Assembly (NCBI GenBank): GCA_023055425.1
Contig: JALGPY010000008.1
Span: 20,867,359-20,931,358 of the forward strand
Direction: 5' to 3'
DNA: 64,000 bases
Origin: Linanthus parryae
Lineage: Eukaryota > Streptophyta > Magnoliopsida > Ericales > Polemoniaceae
Under the pieces are notes generated by a model. That model saw only the letters and a list, made by a program, of their open reading frames with translations, searched no databases and was not told where the DNA came from. The position numbers and the translations under genes are program-made. Shown one piece after another: positions 36,201 to 44,360 of the stretch (the first letter of the stretch is position 1; each line of letters opens with the position of its first letter).

Positions 36201-36883
36201 TCTTTGTGCATCATGTCGTGGAATAGAGCCATCATGGCCCGCTGATAGGTTGCGCCTGCGTTCTTAAGACCGAATGGCATTACCGTATAGTTGAATACCC
36301 CCACGGGAGTGATGAATGCAGTTTTCCTTGCATCTTCGGGATCCATCTTGATTTGATTGTACCCGCTGAAGCCGTCCATGAAACTGAACATGCGATGGCC
36401 TGCCGTTGAATCAATGAGCAAATCGATGTTAGGCAGTGGGAAATCGTCCTTAGGGCAGAAGCGATTAAGATCTCGGAAGTCCACGCAGATGCGGAGCTGT
36501 CCGTTCTTCTTCACCACCGGCACGATGTTGGCCAACCATGTGGGATGGTGATTTGGCTCTATGAACTTGGCGTTTAGGAGTTTAACAATCTCCTGCTTGA
36601 TCTTCACGTTGAGCTCTGGCCTGAAGCTTCTGGTGCTTTGCTTGACCGGTTTAGACCCTGGGATGATGTCTAAACGGTGCATGGTGATGCTCGTGTCCAG
36701 ACCTGGCATCTCATCATATTCCCATGCGAACACGTCCTTGTATTCAGTTAGGAGCCGCAGCAGTCCTTGTTCCTCTTTGCTTGTGAGGTCCGCACTCAGG
36801 AAGACTGGCCTTTTCTTTTCCTCGTTCGGGCTGAGGAACACTTCTTTTAGCTCTTGCTTTTGTGGTCTTGGCCTGTCTTCCAT
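33278..36883 (-). CDS. Tat pol: RT, RNase H, archaeal-type RNase H, integrase
   Basis: The frame has 1201 codons from the first ATG and is open further upstream to the TGA at 37018-37016. RT spans about 80-280 with YVDD at 232-235. The first RNase H (about 370-480) has lost its first catalytic Asp (YLTSTRKSIG). The second, archaeal-type RNase H (about 520-645) has D527, E564, D589 and D639. Next come two zinc-binding-like modules: a degenerate one (H738, C774, C777) and a normal HHCC one (H858, H862, C893, C896). The integrase core has D925, D985 and E1021. There is no chromodomain. The dual RNase H is the Tat hallmark. The protein would copy the element RNA and insert the cDNA. The frame is intact within this segment. 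Confidence 0.95.
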   Translation of the reverse strand: MEDRPRPQKQELKEVFLSPNEEKKRPVFLSADLTSKEEQGLLRLLTEYKDVFAWEYDEMPGLDTSITMHRLDIIPGSKPVKQSTRSFRPELNVKIKQEIVKLLNAKFIEPNHHPTWLANIVPVVKKNGQLRICVDFRDLNRFCPKDDFPLPNIDLLIDSTAGHRMFSFMDGFSGYNQIKMDPEDARKTAFITPVGVFNYTVMPFGLKNAGATYQRAMMALFHDMMHKEVEFYVDDLVVKSKHEADHLADLRKVFNRCRSFQLKMNPMKCAFGVTSGKFLGCVVHRQGIEPDPAKVSAITSMTPPHDQSTLKTFLGKLSYLRRFIPAIAEITCCFSTLLKKDAAYNWAPDHEAAFEKLKELLTSPKIMIAPQLGSPLLLYLTSTRKSIGALLAQVYEGQERPIYYISRIVQPAESRYTDIERHCLALFFVIEKLRHYFASHKVVVVTKSDPIRYLLTHTTPGGRLAKWYITISQYDITCVKPRAIKSQAVADLLAQFPDNSHEPVIEEELEGPEIYAIDVPYWTLHFDGSSTRKGGGIGIVLTKPDGEVIQMSAKLNFAVTNNEAEYEALIAGLRAAKALEVSNLTVMGDSKMIVKQASGEYGLKEINLLPYRTLVQKLMQQFCDVKYEHKPRADNRHADALATLGSKVSIDKCPARISIEVRTSSALTEDACDDEHMDDADWRKAILQAIAKGTSSESWVLTKGYCIHDNTLYYKGPGGILMRCVSEQEGQQLLEKIHQHACGESEVSIYRKAQRYGIHWPGMSTAAALIQGKCESCALIKDSLLVALTDDDTDWRKPLFEFLTQGTVPESRKEADKLKRKASRYVVQENLLWRRGHEGNLLRCLDGREAQEVMDLSHQVEHQGGAKLCRQLLSIGYFWPTMEVDCRTKVRRCQECQFKGNLVHAPAVDLHALGTPWPFHTWALDFIGPIRPTSHGNHFILTATELFTKWVEAIPLKTANALAVVNFIQENIVCRFGIPNTILSDNGTPFVNRQVATKLAEYNIRQICSTPYYPKGNGQAEATNKTLLRILSKMVADDHKKWADSLNIALWAYRTSPRTPTGASPFLLCYGAEAVVPAEVRVNSARLAFHALYENQRDHDLVLLEEKREQAKRTNKRYQERIARAYNKTVQRRDFAVGDLVLRASDHCMREATHPKFAANWEGPFEVTEVFDSGYCSIRRLHVTTSTPSSVNMRWIKKYYP

Positions 36884-37015
36884 GCATTCGGGCGCTTCTT
36901 TGAGTTTCTCGTCCGGAGTGCCCTGTGTTGGCTCTTCCGTCAGCGCAACTTGCTCGATTTGATTGTTTTGCCCAGGGACACCCCCATGCCCGTGTGAGGA
37001 CGTCCCCGCGCACCT

Positions 37016-38209
37016 TCATATGCGATAGCATTTCTTCCCGTTGGCGTAGAAGCTCTCTATCTCCTTACCCTCGGGGTCATGCTTTGCGATCCTCTTCAGA
37101 GTGTACACATTCTTCCGATGATATGCGATGCGCGGCGCCTCTTCGTGTGTAGGCGGCTTTTCCTTGGCATCTCCCCTTGTCACCATCACGCCTGCAGGTG
37201 ACTGGTCCTTGATGTCCTCCCAGAGAGGTAAGGGAGTAGGGTTGAATGGTCCGGGTGTTTTCTCGTCCGCCATCTCGGTGAACCACACCGCCTCGCTGAG
37301 ATGTGCTTCGTCCAAGTTGAACGGGTTAGTTGAGGCCGGTATCTCGACAATCCTGTCGTTCCAGATAGCTTTCATCACCTGGTGAGCCGTCGAAGGGATT
37401 GCGTCAAAGCGATGAATCCAGGCCCGACCTATGATCATGTGATATGTGGTGTTCGCGTCTATGACATAGAACTTCGCCGAGCACTTGATTTTGCCGATCT
37501 GAACGCCCAGGCGGATCCATCCGATCGTCATTCTAGAATCGCTTCCGAATCCCACCAGCGGGGATGGACGCTTGACTACCTTGTGCTCGGGGATCCCTGC
37601 TAGCTTCAGTGTGTGGAGTGGAACAACATTGACCGCTGCTCCTCCATCGACGAATGCTCGCTTGAATTCGACGCCGTTGATGATGGCGGTCACGTACAGG
37701 GGCCTCTGGTGGCTCGCATCTGTCTTCTTGTCGCTGGCAGAAAAGGTCATAATCTTTTCTGTGAAACGGGACGCCCTGAAGACTTTCCCGTTGGAGACCA
37801 CGAGGTCCTCCTCGTAGTCCTCTGCTACCCTTAAGATTGCTTTTGTCATGTCCGCTCGACATTTTTCGGAGAAGTTCATCTCGTTGAAGAATTTGTCGAA
37901 GCCGTGCGACCCTTTCATGCGGTCGGCACGCTCATCTTCCGTGTCCATGCTGTAGTCTTCATCTTCATGGACTTCAGCAATGATGGGCAGACCATCTTCT
38001 GCGACTTCTTCCAAGTCCACTATCGAGATCATGGCGACCTCTTTGCCCTTTGAGCCCGAATCTGTATGGGCAGGCAGCGGGTTGTTGCGCACATCCTTCC
38101 GGTGGTCGCTGACGATGAGTTCGCCGTTCTTCTCTTCTGATCGAACGCGAATCTGAGCTTCTTGCACTCGGCTGTGGGGTGCATGACCTTGCCGTGGTAT
38201 TCGCACCAC
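37016..38209 (-). CDS. Tat aspartic protease segment of the polyprotein
   Basis: The frame holds the retropepsin-like active site FVDGGAAVNVVP (residues 187-197), with D-G-G in place of D-T/S-G, followed by a conserved YHMIIGRAWIH motif. It would cut the polyprotein. It overlaps the end of gag by about 180 bases in a different frame and has no good start of its own, so it is expressed only through a frame change from gag. It ends at a TGA (37018-37016), after which the same frame continues open into RT. The C-terminal part (KCYRI before the stop) may be linker. Confidence 0.85.
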   Translation of the reverse strand: MVRIPRQGHAPHSRVQEAQIRVRSEEKNGELIVSDHRKDVRNNPLPAHTDSGSKGKEVAMISIVDLEEVAEDGLPIIAEVHEDEDYSMDTEDERADRMKGSHGFDKFFNEMNFSEKCRADMTKAILRVAEDYEEDLVVSNGKVFRASRFTEKIMTFSASDKKTDASHQRPLYVTAIINGVEFKRAFVDGGAAVNVVPLHTLKLAGIPEHKVVKRPSPLVGFGSDSRMTIGWIRLGVQIGKIKCSAKFYVIDANTTYHMIIGRAWIHRFDAIPSTAHQVMKAIWNDRIVEIPASTNPFNLDEAHLSEAVWFTEMADEKTPGPFNPTPLPLWEDIKDQSPAGVMVTRGDAKEKPPTHEEAPRIAYHRKNVYTLKRIAKHDPEGKEIESFYANGKKCYRI

Positions 38210-39627
38210 TTAGGGTCCCTCGTCATCTCCTTGGAGGGTGCTTTCTCGAGCGGTGGCAGGACGCCGTCCTTACGCCACTGTCTGCAGAGATCGCTCGCTT
38301 CCTCCACCGAGCATGGCAGAGGTGGTGCATCGAAGTTTGCAACCTTTGCTTGCTTCTGGGGCGAAACTGTGTTGACCTCAGCTTCGCGTCCCCGCTTGTA
38401 GCCAAATCTGCCGATCTTGTAGGTGGTGCCGCTCGCAGGTCGTTCTGGAGCGCTCTTCTTTCTCTGTCTCTCGACAATGGGCTCGATGTTCATCGTGCAT
38501 TCGATGAGCTTTGAAAACGTTGGTGTTTGTAAATTGATCAGCATGCTTTTGTATTCATCTCGCATGCACTGCAGGCATATCTCTACGAGCCGGCTTTCGA
38601 GCATTGGATCCTTGCACTCCAAGGACTTCGCTCTGAATTTCTTGATGAAAGTGATTCCATCTTCCTCGCGTTTCTGATACATCCGCGAGAGATGGATCAT
38701 CGTCACCTTTTCTTCCATCTGGAAGAACTTGGTGTAGAACTTCTGGACCATGTCGTCCCAAGTTTTCACAGATCCGGCCTCCAATGTTCGGTACCATTTG
38801 TATGCTACATTCCCAAGAGTTTTTGGGAATTCTCGCATCAGCAGCTTGGGATCAGCTCCGTATGGACCCATGACATCGATGAAACGCATGACATGCTCAT
38901 GAGCGTTTCCATTGACGTCCTCGAACTTGTCCCATTTGGGAGCCTTGTACCCCGCCGGGTTAGGCATGAGATAGATCTCTCGTGGGATGGGTGGATCGTT
39001 GTCTAGCTTCGGGATGATGGTATCCGCGAACGACTGATGAGCCAAGATGGAGTCCACGCGCTTCTGCAAAGACGTCATGCATTCTGGAATGCTTCCCTCG
39101 GTAGTTGGCGGAGGGGTTGCCGTAGGCGGTGGCGACACATATGCCGCCGGAGGATTGGGAGTGTATTGACTACCCGCGTTTCCCCAGATTGTCGCTGGTG
39201 GAGGCAGAGTGTACTGCAGAGCTGGGTTGGACGCCAAAGCCGGGGGCTGAGAGGCGTGAGCAGCAGGGGGCAGCATTTGTGCCGTTGACCCTTGGACCGA
39301 AGGCAGCTGCGTGGCCGACGGTGGAGTTTGCAGATGAGGGTTGGGAGGCGTGGCCGACACTCCCAATCCTGGAGCGGTAGGGGTTCCTCCTCCCTGAGGG
39401 ATAGCGGTGGCAGGTGGAGGATTTGGCGCAAGAGTGCCCAGAACGGCCAAGATCCGTTCTAACTGCGCGGATTGAGACTTGAGAGCTTTTGCCTGACTTT
39501 GGACAGTGGCGTCCAAAGACTCTAAAGTTGGCGCCTCGCCGGGAGTCGTCGGAGTACGGCGAGCCTCGTCTCCCGAGGGAGTTTCGGTGGAAGGAGATCG
39601 GTTGCTGACATCGTCCTCCTGAGACAT
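38029..39627 (-). CDS. Tat gag capsid protein
   Basis: The 532-codon frame starts with ATG (MSQEDDVSNRS) about 20 bases after the primer-binding site. The N-terminal third is rich in Pro, Ala and Thr. The retrotransposon gag core runs about 215-370 (MRFIDVMGPYGADPKLLMRE, VAYKWYRTLEAGSVKTWDDM). A zinc-knuckle-like CEYHGKVMHPTAEC lies at about 470-485. Gag packages the RNA in cytoplasmic particles. The last ~30 codons after the knuckle look unlike gag, while the overlapping protease frame looks authentic there, so the true frame changes near 38124-38142. Confidence 0.9.
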   Translation of the reverse strand: MSQEDDVSNRSPSTETPSGDEARRTPTTPGEAPTLESLDATVQSQAKALKSQSAQLERILAVLGTLAPNPPPATAIPQGGGTPTAPGLGVSATPPNPHLQTPPSATQLPSVQGSTAQMLPPAAHASQPPALASNPALQYTLPPPATIWGNAGSQYTPNPPAAYVSPPPTATPPPTTEGSIPECMTSLQKRVDSILAHQSFADTIIPKLDNDPPIPREIYLMPNPAGYKAPKWDKFEDVNGNAHEHVMRFIDVMGPYGADPKLLMREFPKTLGNVAYKWYRTLEAGSVKTWDDMVQKFYTKFFQMEEKVTMIHLSRMYQKREEDGITFIKKFRAKSLECKDPMLESRLVEICLQCMRDEYKSMLINLQTPTFSKLIECTMNIEPIVERQRKKSAPERPASGTTYKIGRFGYKRGREAEVNTVSPQKQAKVANFDAPPLPCSVEEASDLCRQWRKDGVLPPLEKAPSKEMTRDPKWCEYHGKVMHPTAECKKLRFAFDQKRRTANSSSATTGRMCATTRCLPIQIRAQRAKRSP

Positions 39628-39647
39628 GGTTGCTTTTGCTGATAAGT

Positions 39648-39665
39648 TTCACGTCGGGTTCACCA
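39648..39665 (-). promoter_or_regulatory. Primer-binding site of the Tat element
   Basis: In element orientation TGGTGAACCCGACGTGAA starts four bases after the 5' LTR. The TGG start matches the CCA end of a tRNA; which tRNA is not identified here. Confidence 0.7.
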
Positions 39666-39669
39666 AAAA

Positions 39670-40295
39670 TGTGCACAAGAGATTCCGGCAGGGAGACCTC
39701 CGTGTACACCGTACGTAGTGGATCAGGGATCGCACAGGAAGAATAGGGGTGTGTGTAGGGAGAGAGTAAGTCAGTAGCAATGTCTGAGAGAGAGACAGAG
39801 GTTTGGCAGAGCTTCCGCGTATGGCAGTGTGTCCCCCTTTGTATGGAAAGGTTAACGATATATATATACTGGAGAACATGACCGTTGTAGTGTGGTTAAT
39901 GCGCCCATTAATGGCGGCTTAATTAGCTTAACCATAACGGCACGTTCGTCCGAGTATATAGGAACCGTTAGAGCACGTGGTGCGCGAGTACCGGAACCGT
40001 TACGAGGTTGACCGGGTTTGACCGGATTGACCGGGTTTATGGAGCTCGTGCCATAAATCTCTCAAAACAGTTACTAAAGGTCGCGCGCGGGCTTGGCTCG
40101 CACGCGACAGGGCTTACTCTAGCCTCCAAACCACAAAGTCCCTACAAGTCCCGTGCAGTGGTATGCGAGGGCTCTGTCTCGCAGCCCCCACATGGATCAG
40201 CTCGGCTGGTGATCCTGTGTGTGTGGAGCACAATATGGTGTGCTGGATGGTTGCCACGTGGCCTAGATCTGCCATGTCATAAAGCAGTATCTACA
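39670..40295 (-). repeat. Tat 5' LTR
   Basis: 626-bp partner of 24857-25481, next to the primer-binding site and gag. It lies beside the right-hand CCCGT duplication. Confidence 0.95.
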
Positions 40296-40620
40296 CCCGT
40301 CTCGGTCAAATCCTGCTCCGAGCATTTTCTGCACGTTTCCCGAGGCAAATCCGATTCTGTCTCGGCACACATCCCAATTCACTTCCCGAACCTGTTCCTG
40401 TAAAGACAACATGAACAAACCCGCGATCATATCTCGAAATGCGCAAAATAAGCATAAATTCATGAAGAGCTTATAAACATCTCGTTCTAATTTCCTAGGC
40501 TTTTAGAGGGTGAATTCTAGCTAAAACACGATTTTCCGACACAATGGCACGTCAAATCAGGCTAAAAGATAACCTCTATTTGGGCATTATCAGTATACTA
40601 GATGCACCCGATTGGCTCTA

Positions 40621-40639
40621 GTGCAAGTGGGAGACTGCT
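40621..40639 (+). promoter_or_regulatory. Polypurine-like tract of the copia element
   Basis: GTGCAAGTGGGAGACTGCT precedes the 3' LTR; the AAGTGGGAGA core is typical of plant copia elements. Confidence 0.75.
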
Positions 40640-41988
40640 TGAGTTGATGCCCTAGAGACAATCTTATTTTAGTTGAACAATGTTTTGGATAGAGCATTAA
40701 TTTATTATTTATGGATATATTTAATATAAGGAAGTCCTTAGATTACAATTGTAGTTTATCTTAAATATCCCTAGCCAAGTATATTGATTAATATGACAAT
40801 CACTATGCATAGAGACTAGTATGTGGGTAGATTGATATGAAGATATCAAGTCTAATACATGGGTATGCATTAGGAGTAGTGACATACTTGATTAACCCAC
40901 CACGAGAAAGCTACATAAATTATGTGAATGTCACAAGTTCTTCGCTAAGTGACAATGGTGTTGTAGTCTTCATAATTGAAGTCACTAGATACTCTAGTTG
41001 TAAAATATCATGTTTTGATCTCGTCAAACGTTAAACCATATTTGGGTAACTATAAAGATGATAATCGGACATGATAGGAAGCAAGCTGAGAGATGGTGGT
41101 GATGTAGAGAGGAATTTTCCCTCCCACATAATGGGAGCGAATATCCATGGGCAACTCGAGGGGTAGTGCTTACGGAATGTTTGACCAGACTCAGATAAAT
41201 CAATATGAGATATTGATGTTATCTGTATAGATAAGCCTATTCCCAGGATTGAGAAACTGTGGATTGGATATACGAGTGCGACATTTGTGTCTCGTGTTCA
41301 GTCCGGATATAGAGACAAAGGGACAATACTACACGGTAACATTGGAGACAAGGTTTTTCAGATCACTGACTATTTCTATTAGTTGGGTAGTATTGATGTG
41401 TTGCTAGACACCACTCAATGTTTTAATTGTTAATACCAACTTAATAGAAACATGCAGGGTCACACACCAAAAGATTAAACTGGATATAGATGTTAATTAG
41501 TAAGACTAATTAACAATTATATGGATCAAGGATCAAAACGCAACCACATGCGAAGTTAGTTGGACTAAGTTGCAAAGTGGACTGATCCGTGTATGGACAT
41601 GACTAGTACTGGGACAAGTTTGTAATCAATAAGGAGTTATTGACTATAAAAGGGGAGTCCTAGCTCTATTATTTCATAAGAGTTGTCATTGAGTGAAATA
41701 ACATAGCTAAGAGAGAGACCCAAAGAGGAGCTGTCCGTTTTGCGTGATTGTTTGATCCCTTCTTTGACGTAGCTAGCACAAGGCGTGAAGGAGATCCCAA
41801 TTCTCAGTCCCAAGGCGTGAATACCGTAGAGACGAGGACGCTATTATTTGTTGTGATTACACAAACTTACAAGGTACATAATATATCATTTATCACAATA
41901 TGATAGCTTAACCTGCGATTCATGGAGGAATTTGGTCAGAAAAGTTATAATTGTATCGCCGCTGTGCATCCTGCATAAAAACCCTACA
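40640..41988 (+). repeat. Copia 3' LTR
   Basis: It starts TGAGTTGATGCCCTAG and ends AAAACCCTACA, followed by the AATTT duplication. It is the partner of 15124-16498. Confidence 0.9.
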
Positions 41989-41993
41989 AATTT

Positions 41994-42343
41994 AGTTGGT
42001 GAAGTCATTGAGAAATGAAGGAAATAATGTTTTAAAATATAGATGCACAAGAATTGTCTCTCGTATCAGCAGAAGAAGTTTTACATTAATGAAATGTTTT
42101 CTTGTGAAAAAAGCCCTTAAGACTGACAGTATAACATTTTTGAGATGCCAATAATTTTTGAGAAAGAATTACAGGTAAAATACCATCTCTTATTCATTGA
42201 CGCGGTGGTATTTCGGTCTAATGGAGTAGTGATGACATCTAAAACACTTTACATAGTGCGTAAGAGACAGTGGGGTACCTACATGCTTAATATTAGGTTA
42301 CGACGTAGATAGGTCTATTAGTTAGCTTAAGAAGATCATTCGG
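41994..42343. other. No gene recognised
   Basis: AT-rich flank between the copia element and the possible gene fragments. Nothing recognisable. Confidence 0.4.
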
Positions 42344-43243
42344 TTGTGTTTATCCGTTTTGTTATTGGAAGTTGGAGCACCTTCGGTGATTGGAAAATAT
42401 TTTGTCTTAAATGTGTTAGTATTTATTTATCATCTCTATAGTTTCACTCCTTCTCCTCTTTTCATCTGTGTAGCAGCTACTGGTAGCTCCCCTCTCTCTG
42501 GCCTCCCTCATGGATTCAAATCTTCTTCAACCACGGAACATGATCACCTTGATCAAAGAAGACACATAATACATGCAGATGCTGAACATAAATAATCTTA
42601 GGGATTCTAGAAATACACCCTTGTGACAAAAATGCTAGATGAAATGATGATCTCCTATTTGGCCATGCAACAAGATATCTTCAACCGACGGAAAACTCTG
42701 GCTCAGTTATATACGGAAAATAATACATGCACTTTCAAAATGATTATGATATGCAAACAATATAAGGAGAAAATCATCGACATCAGAGGCAATACATTGC
42801 TAGTAGAGAAAAGGGAAGAGAAAAACTTTGCACTTTCAGTTAGCAATCAATTCCAGACCATGGATGTCTAGATTATGATACCTAGAATTCCAATGGACAA
42901 TTATTACAAGCAAAATGCAGAGGATTTGGGTAAGCTGGCATGTACACTGCTGGATGTTGATTGGTCCTTCTACAGAACAAAGAAGGTGACATAATTTCGG
43001 GTCGAAGTTAGAATCAACAATAATGAACCGTTGGTTCCAAGTGATTTTTTGAAGTTACTTGATGATCCACCAAAATGGGTGTACTTCAGGTATGAAAATG
43101 TTTTAATGTGTGTTATAAGAGTGGGTGCATGGGTGACAAAGCCAAGCATTGTCAAATGCATAATTAGAGTTCTACAAGATTTTGAGAGCAAAATTTTGCA
43201 TTTATATATTTTACCAATCTACTGTACCTTATCACAGCGGGCA
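42344..43243 (+). pseudogene. Fragments of an unrecognised host gene, left of the tandem array
   Basis: Open stretches at about 42623-42871 (TKMLDEMMISYLAMQQDIF ..., coiled-coil-like and charged) and 43031-43200 (PLVPSDFLKLLDDPPKWVYF ...) have protein-like composition. A pyrimidine-rich acceptor ending TTATCACAG at 43238 suggests an exon began right where the array inserted. I do not recognise the family, and frames are interrupted between the pieces, so this may be a decayed gene or one with introns I cannot place. The piece at 60657-60966 probably belonged to the same gene. Confidence 0.35.
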
Positions 43244-43819
43244 TGCAACAACCCGCGTTATCCGGCTCGGGACGAGACCGGGAGGGCGATGCTTAATAGA
43301 ATTGGCGGAGATCAAAAATAATAAAATCCACAACACATATTTATAACATTAAACAACTATATTAAACTTTAAGTCTTACACACTTGTTGGTTACTATTAC
43401 ACAGTAATTACCTAACATTTCTATATCAACTAATGGTAGCGTTCATATTCTAAGTGAGTCTCGCGCCCCTTCTATTCTATAATTCCCCAGCTCCTAAACC
43501 TGCGGTGGGAAGGAAAACAAGAATCGCAGTTTTCGAAAGTCAGCAATAAATACTGAGTGAGAAACACCTTAGCATGTAAAGCAAAAAAGATGAACTATGT
43601 TGGATCACGAGTTAAATAAGATAATAGTAACAGAGTATGAATAAATATTATCAGAGTACACAACGGTATAAATAAGTGCTAATAAGAAACATTCAGATAA
43701 TCATCAAATTTCTAATTAATTATTTCACAAGTTTCCTTGACCACCCAAAACACAAGTATAATTAACGGTTTCCCAATATAGAGTCAAAGAAGCTAGATTA
43801 TTATGCACAGTACCGGAGA

Positions 43820-43993
43820 TAGTAACGGTCAACGAAGGACCTCCCAAATAGTAACGGTCAACAGAGGACCTCCCAAATAGTAACAGTCAACAAAGGACCT
43901 CCCAAATTGTAACGGTCAACAAACGACCTCCCAAATAGTAACGGTCAACAAAGGACCTCCCAAATAGTAACGGTCAACAAAGGACCTCCCAAA
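43820..43993. repeat. 29-bp minisatellite inside each array LTR
   Basis: The unit TAGTAACGGTCAACAAAGG plus ACCTCCCAAA repeats six times here and seven times in the other LTRs (47358-47560, and about 50925-51127, 54498-54703, 58065-58267). Positional variants of the units are shared between LTR copies. Confidence 0.95.
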
Positions 43994-44116
43994 TAGTAAC
44001 ATATTCCGGTACGTGCGACATTCCACTTTACGTTATTAACGAATTATTATTTTTCGTGTAACAGTTTCAAAGATATCTTTTCCAAACGTAACCAAAATCA
44101 AGTAAAGCATGTGAAC

Positions 44117-44360
44117 CACAAAATACATTTTGAGACAAGACAAAAAATCATGTCACGACACGAAAGAATCTAGGCACACAAGGCTAAGCATGAAATCTCA
44201 CAAGTACAGTTTGAGACAAGACATAAAATCATGTTTTGACACGAAGGAAGCAAGGCACACGAGGCTAAGCATGTAATCTCACAAGTACAGTTTGAGACAA
44301 GACATAAAATCATGTTTTGACACGAAGGAAGCAAGGCACACGAGGCTAAGCATGTAATCT
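44117..44360. repeat. 81-bp tandem repeat inside each array LTR
   Basis: Two near-identical 81-bp units (from 44199 and 44280, beginning CACAAGTACAGTTTGAGAC) follow a more diverged third unit. The same arrangement is in all five LTRs. Confidence 0.9.

Larger units (their letters stand above)
24857..40295 (-). mobile_element. Young Tat-lineage Ty3/gypsy retrotransposon carrying an antisense PMD gene
   Basis: The 15.4-kb element has LTRs 24857-25481 and 39670-40295 and a perfect duplication CCCGT (24852-24856 and 40296-40300). By eye the LTRs differ by two substitutions and one 1-bp indel, so insertion is recent. On the minus strand the order is 5' LTR, PBS, gag, protease, RT, RNase H, a second archaeal-type RNase H, integrase. 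The dual RNase H and lack of a chromodomain place it in the Tat lineage (Ogre/Retand/Grande relatives). Between pol and the 3' LTR lie a minisatellite and a six-exon gene on the plus strand. Defects seen in the polyprotein are a gag/protease frame change and one TGA between protease and RT. Confidence 0.95.
22998..40592. mobile_element. Gypsy-type solo LTR split by the Tat element
   Basis: It starts TGATGCGCTTTCTAGCG and ends GGGCATTATCA, with a perfect 5-bp duplication GTATA (22993-22997 and 40593-40597). Removing the nested Tat element and one CCCGT leaves about 2.15 kb with no coding sequence, as expected for a solo LTR. It interrupts the copia polyprotein C-terminus: TRSIGI on the left continues after it with the SILDAPDWL-like tail. 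Superfamily is inferred from the TGAT...ATCA ends and size. Confidence 0.8.
15124..41988 (+). mobile_element. Ty1/copia LTR retrotransposon, invaded by several younger elements
   Basis: Two long direct repeats (15124-16498 and 40640-41988) are the LTRs. The target duplication is AATTT (15119-15123 and 41989-41993). A primer-binding site follows the 5' LTR and a purine-rich tract precedes the 3' LTR. The LTRs differ by many substitutions and indels, including an extra ~45 bases in the 5' copy near 16200-16250, so the insertion is fairly old. Without later insertions the element would be roughly 8.0 kb. Coding parts are gag, protease, integrase, RT and RNase H in copia order, all broken by stops and frameshifts. 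Later insertions are at 17045-17568, 21803-22510 and 22998-40592. Confidence 0.9.
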
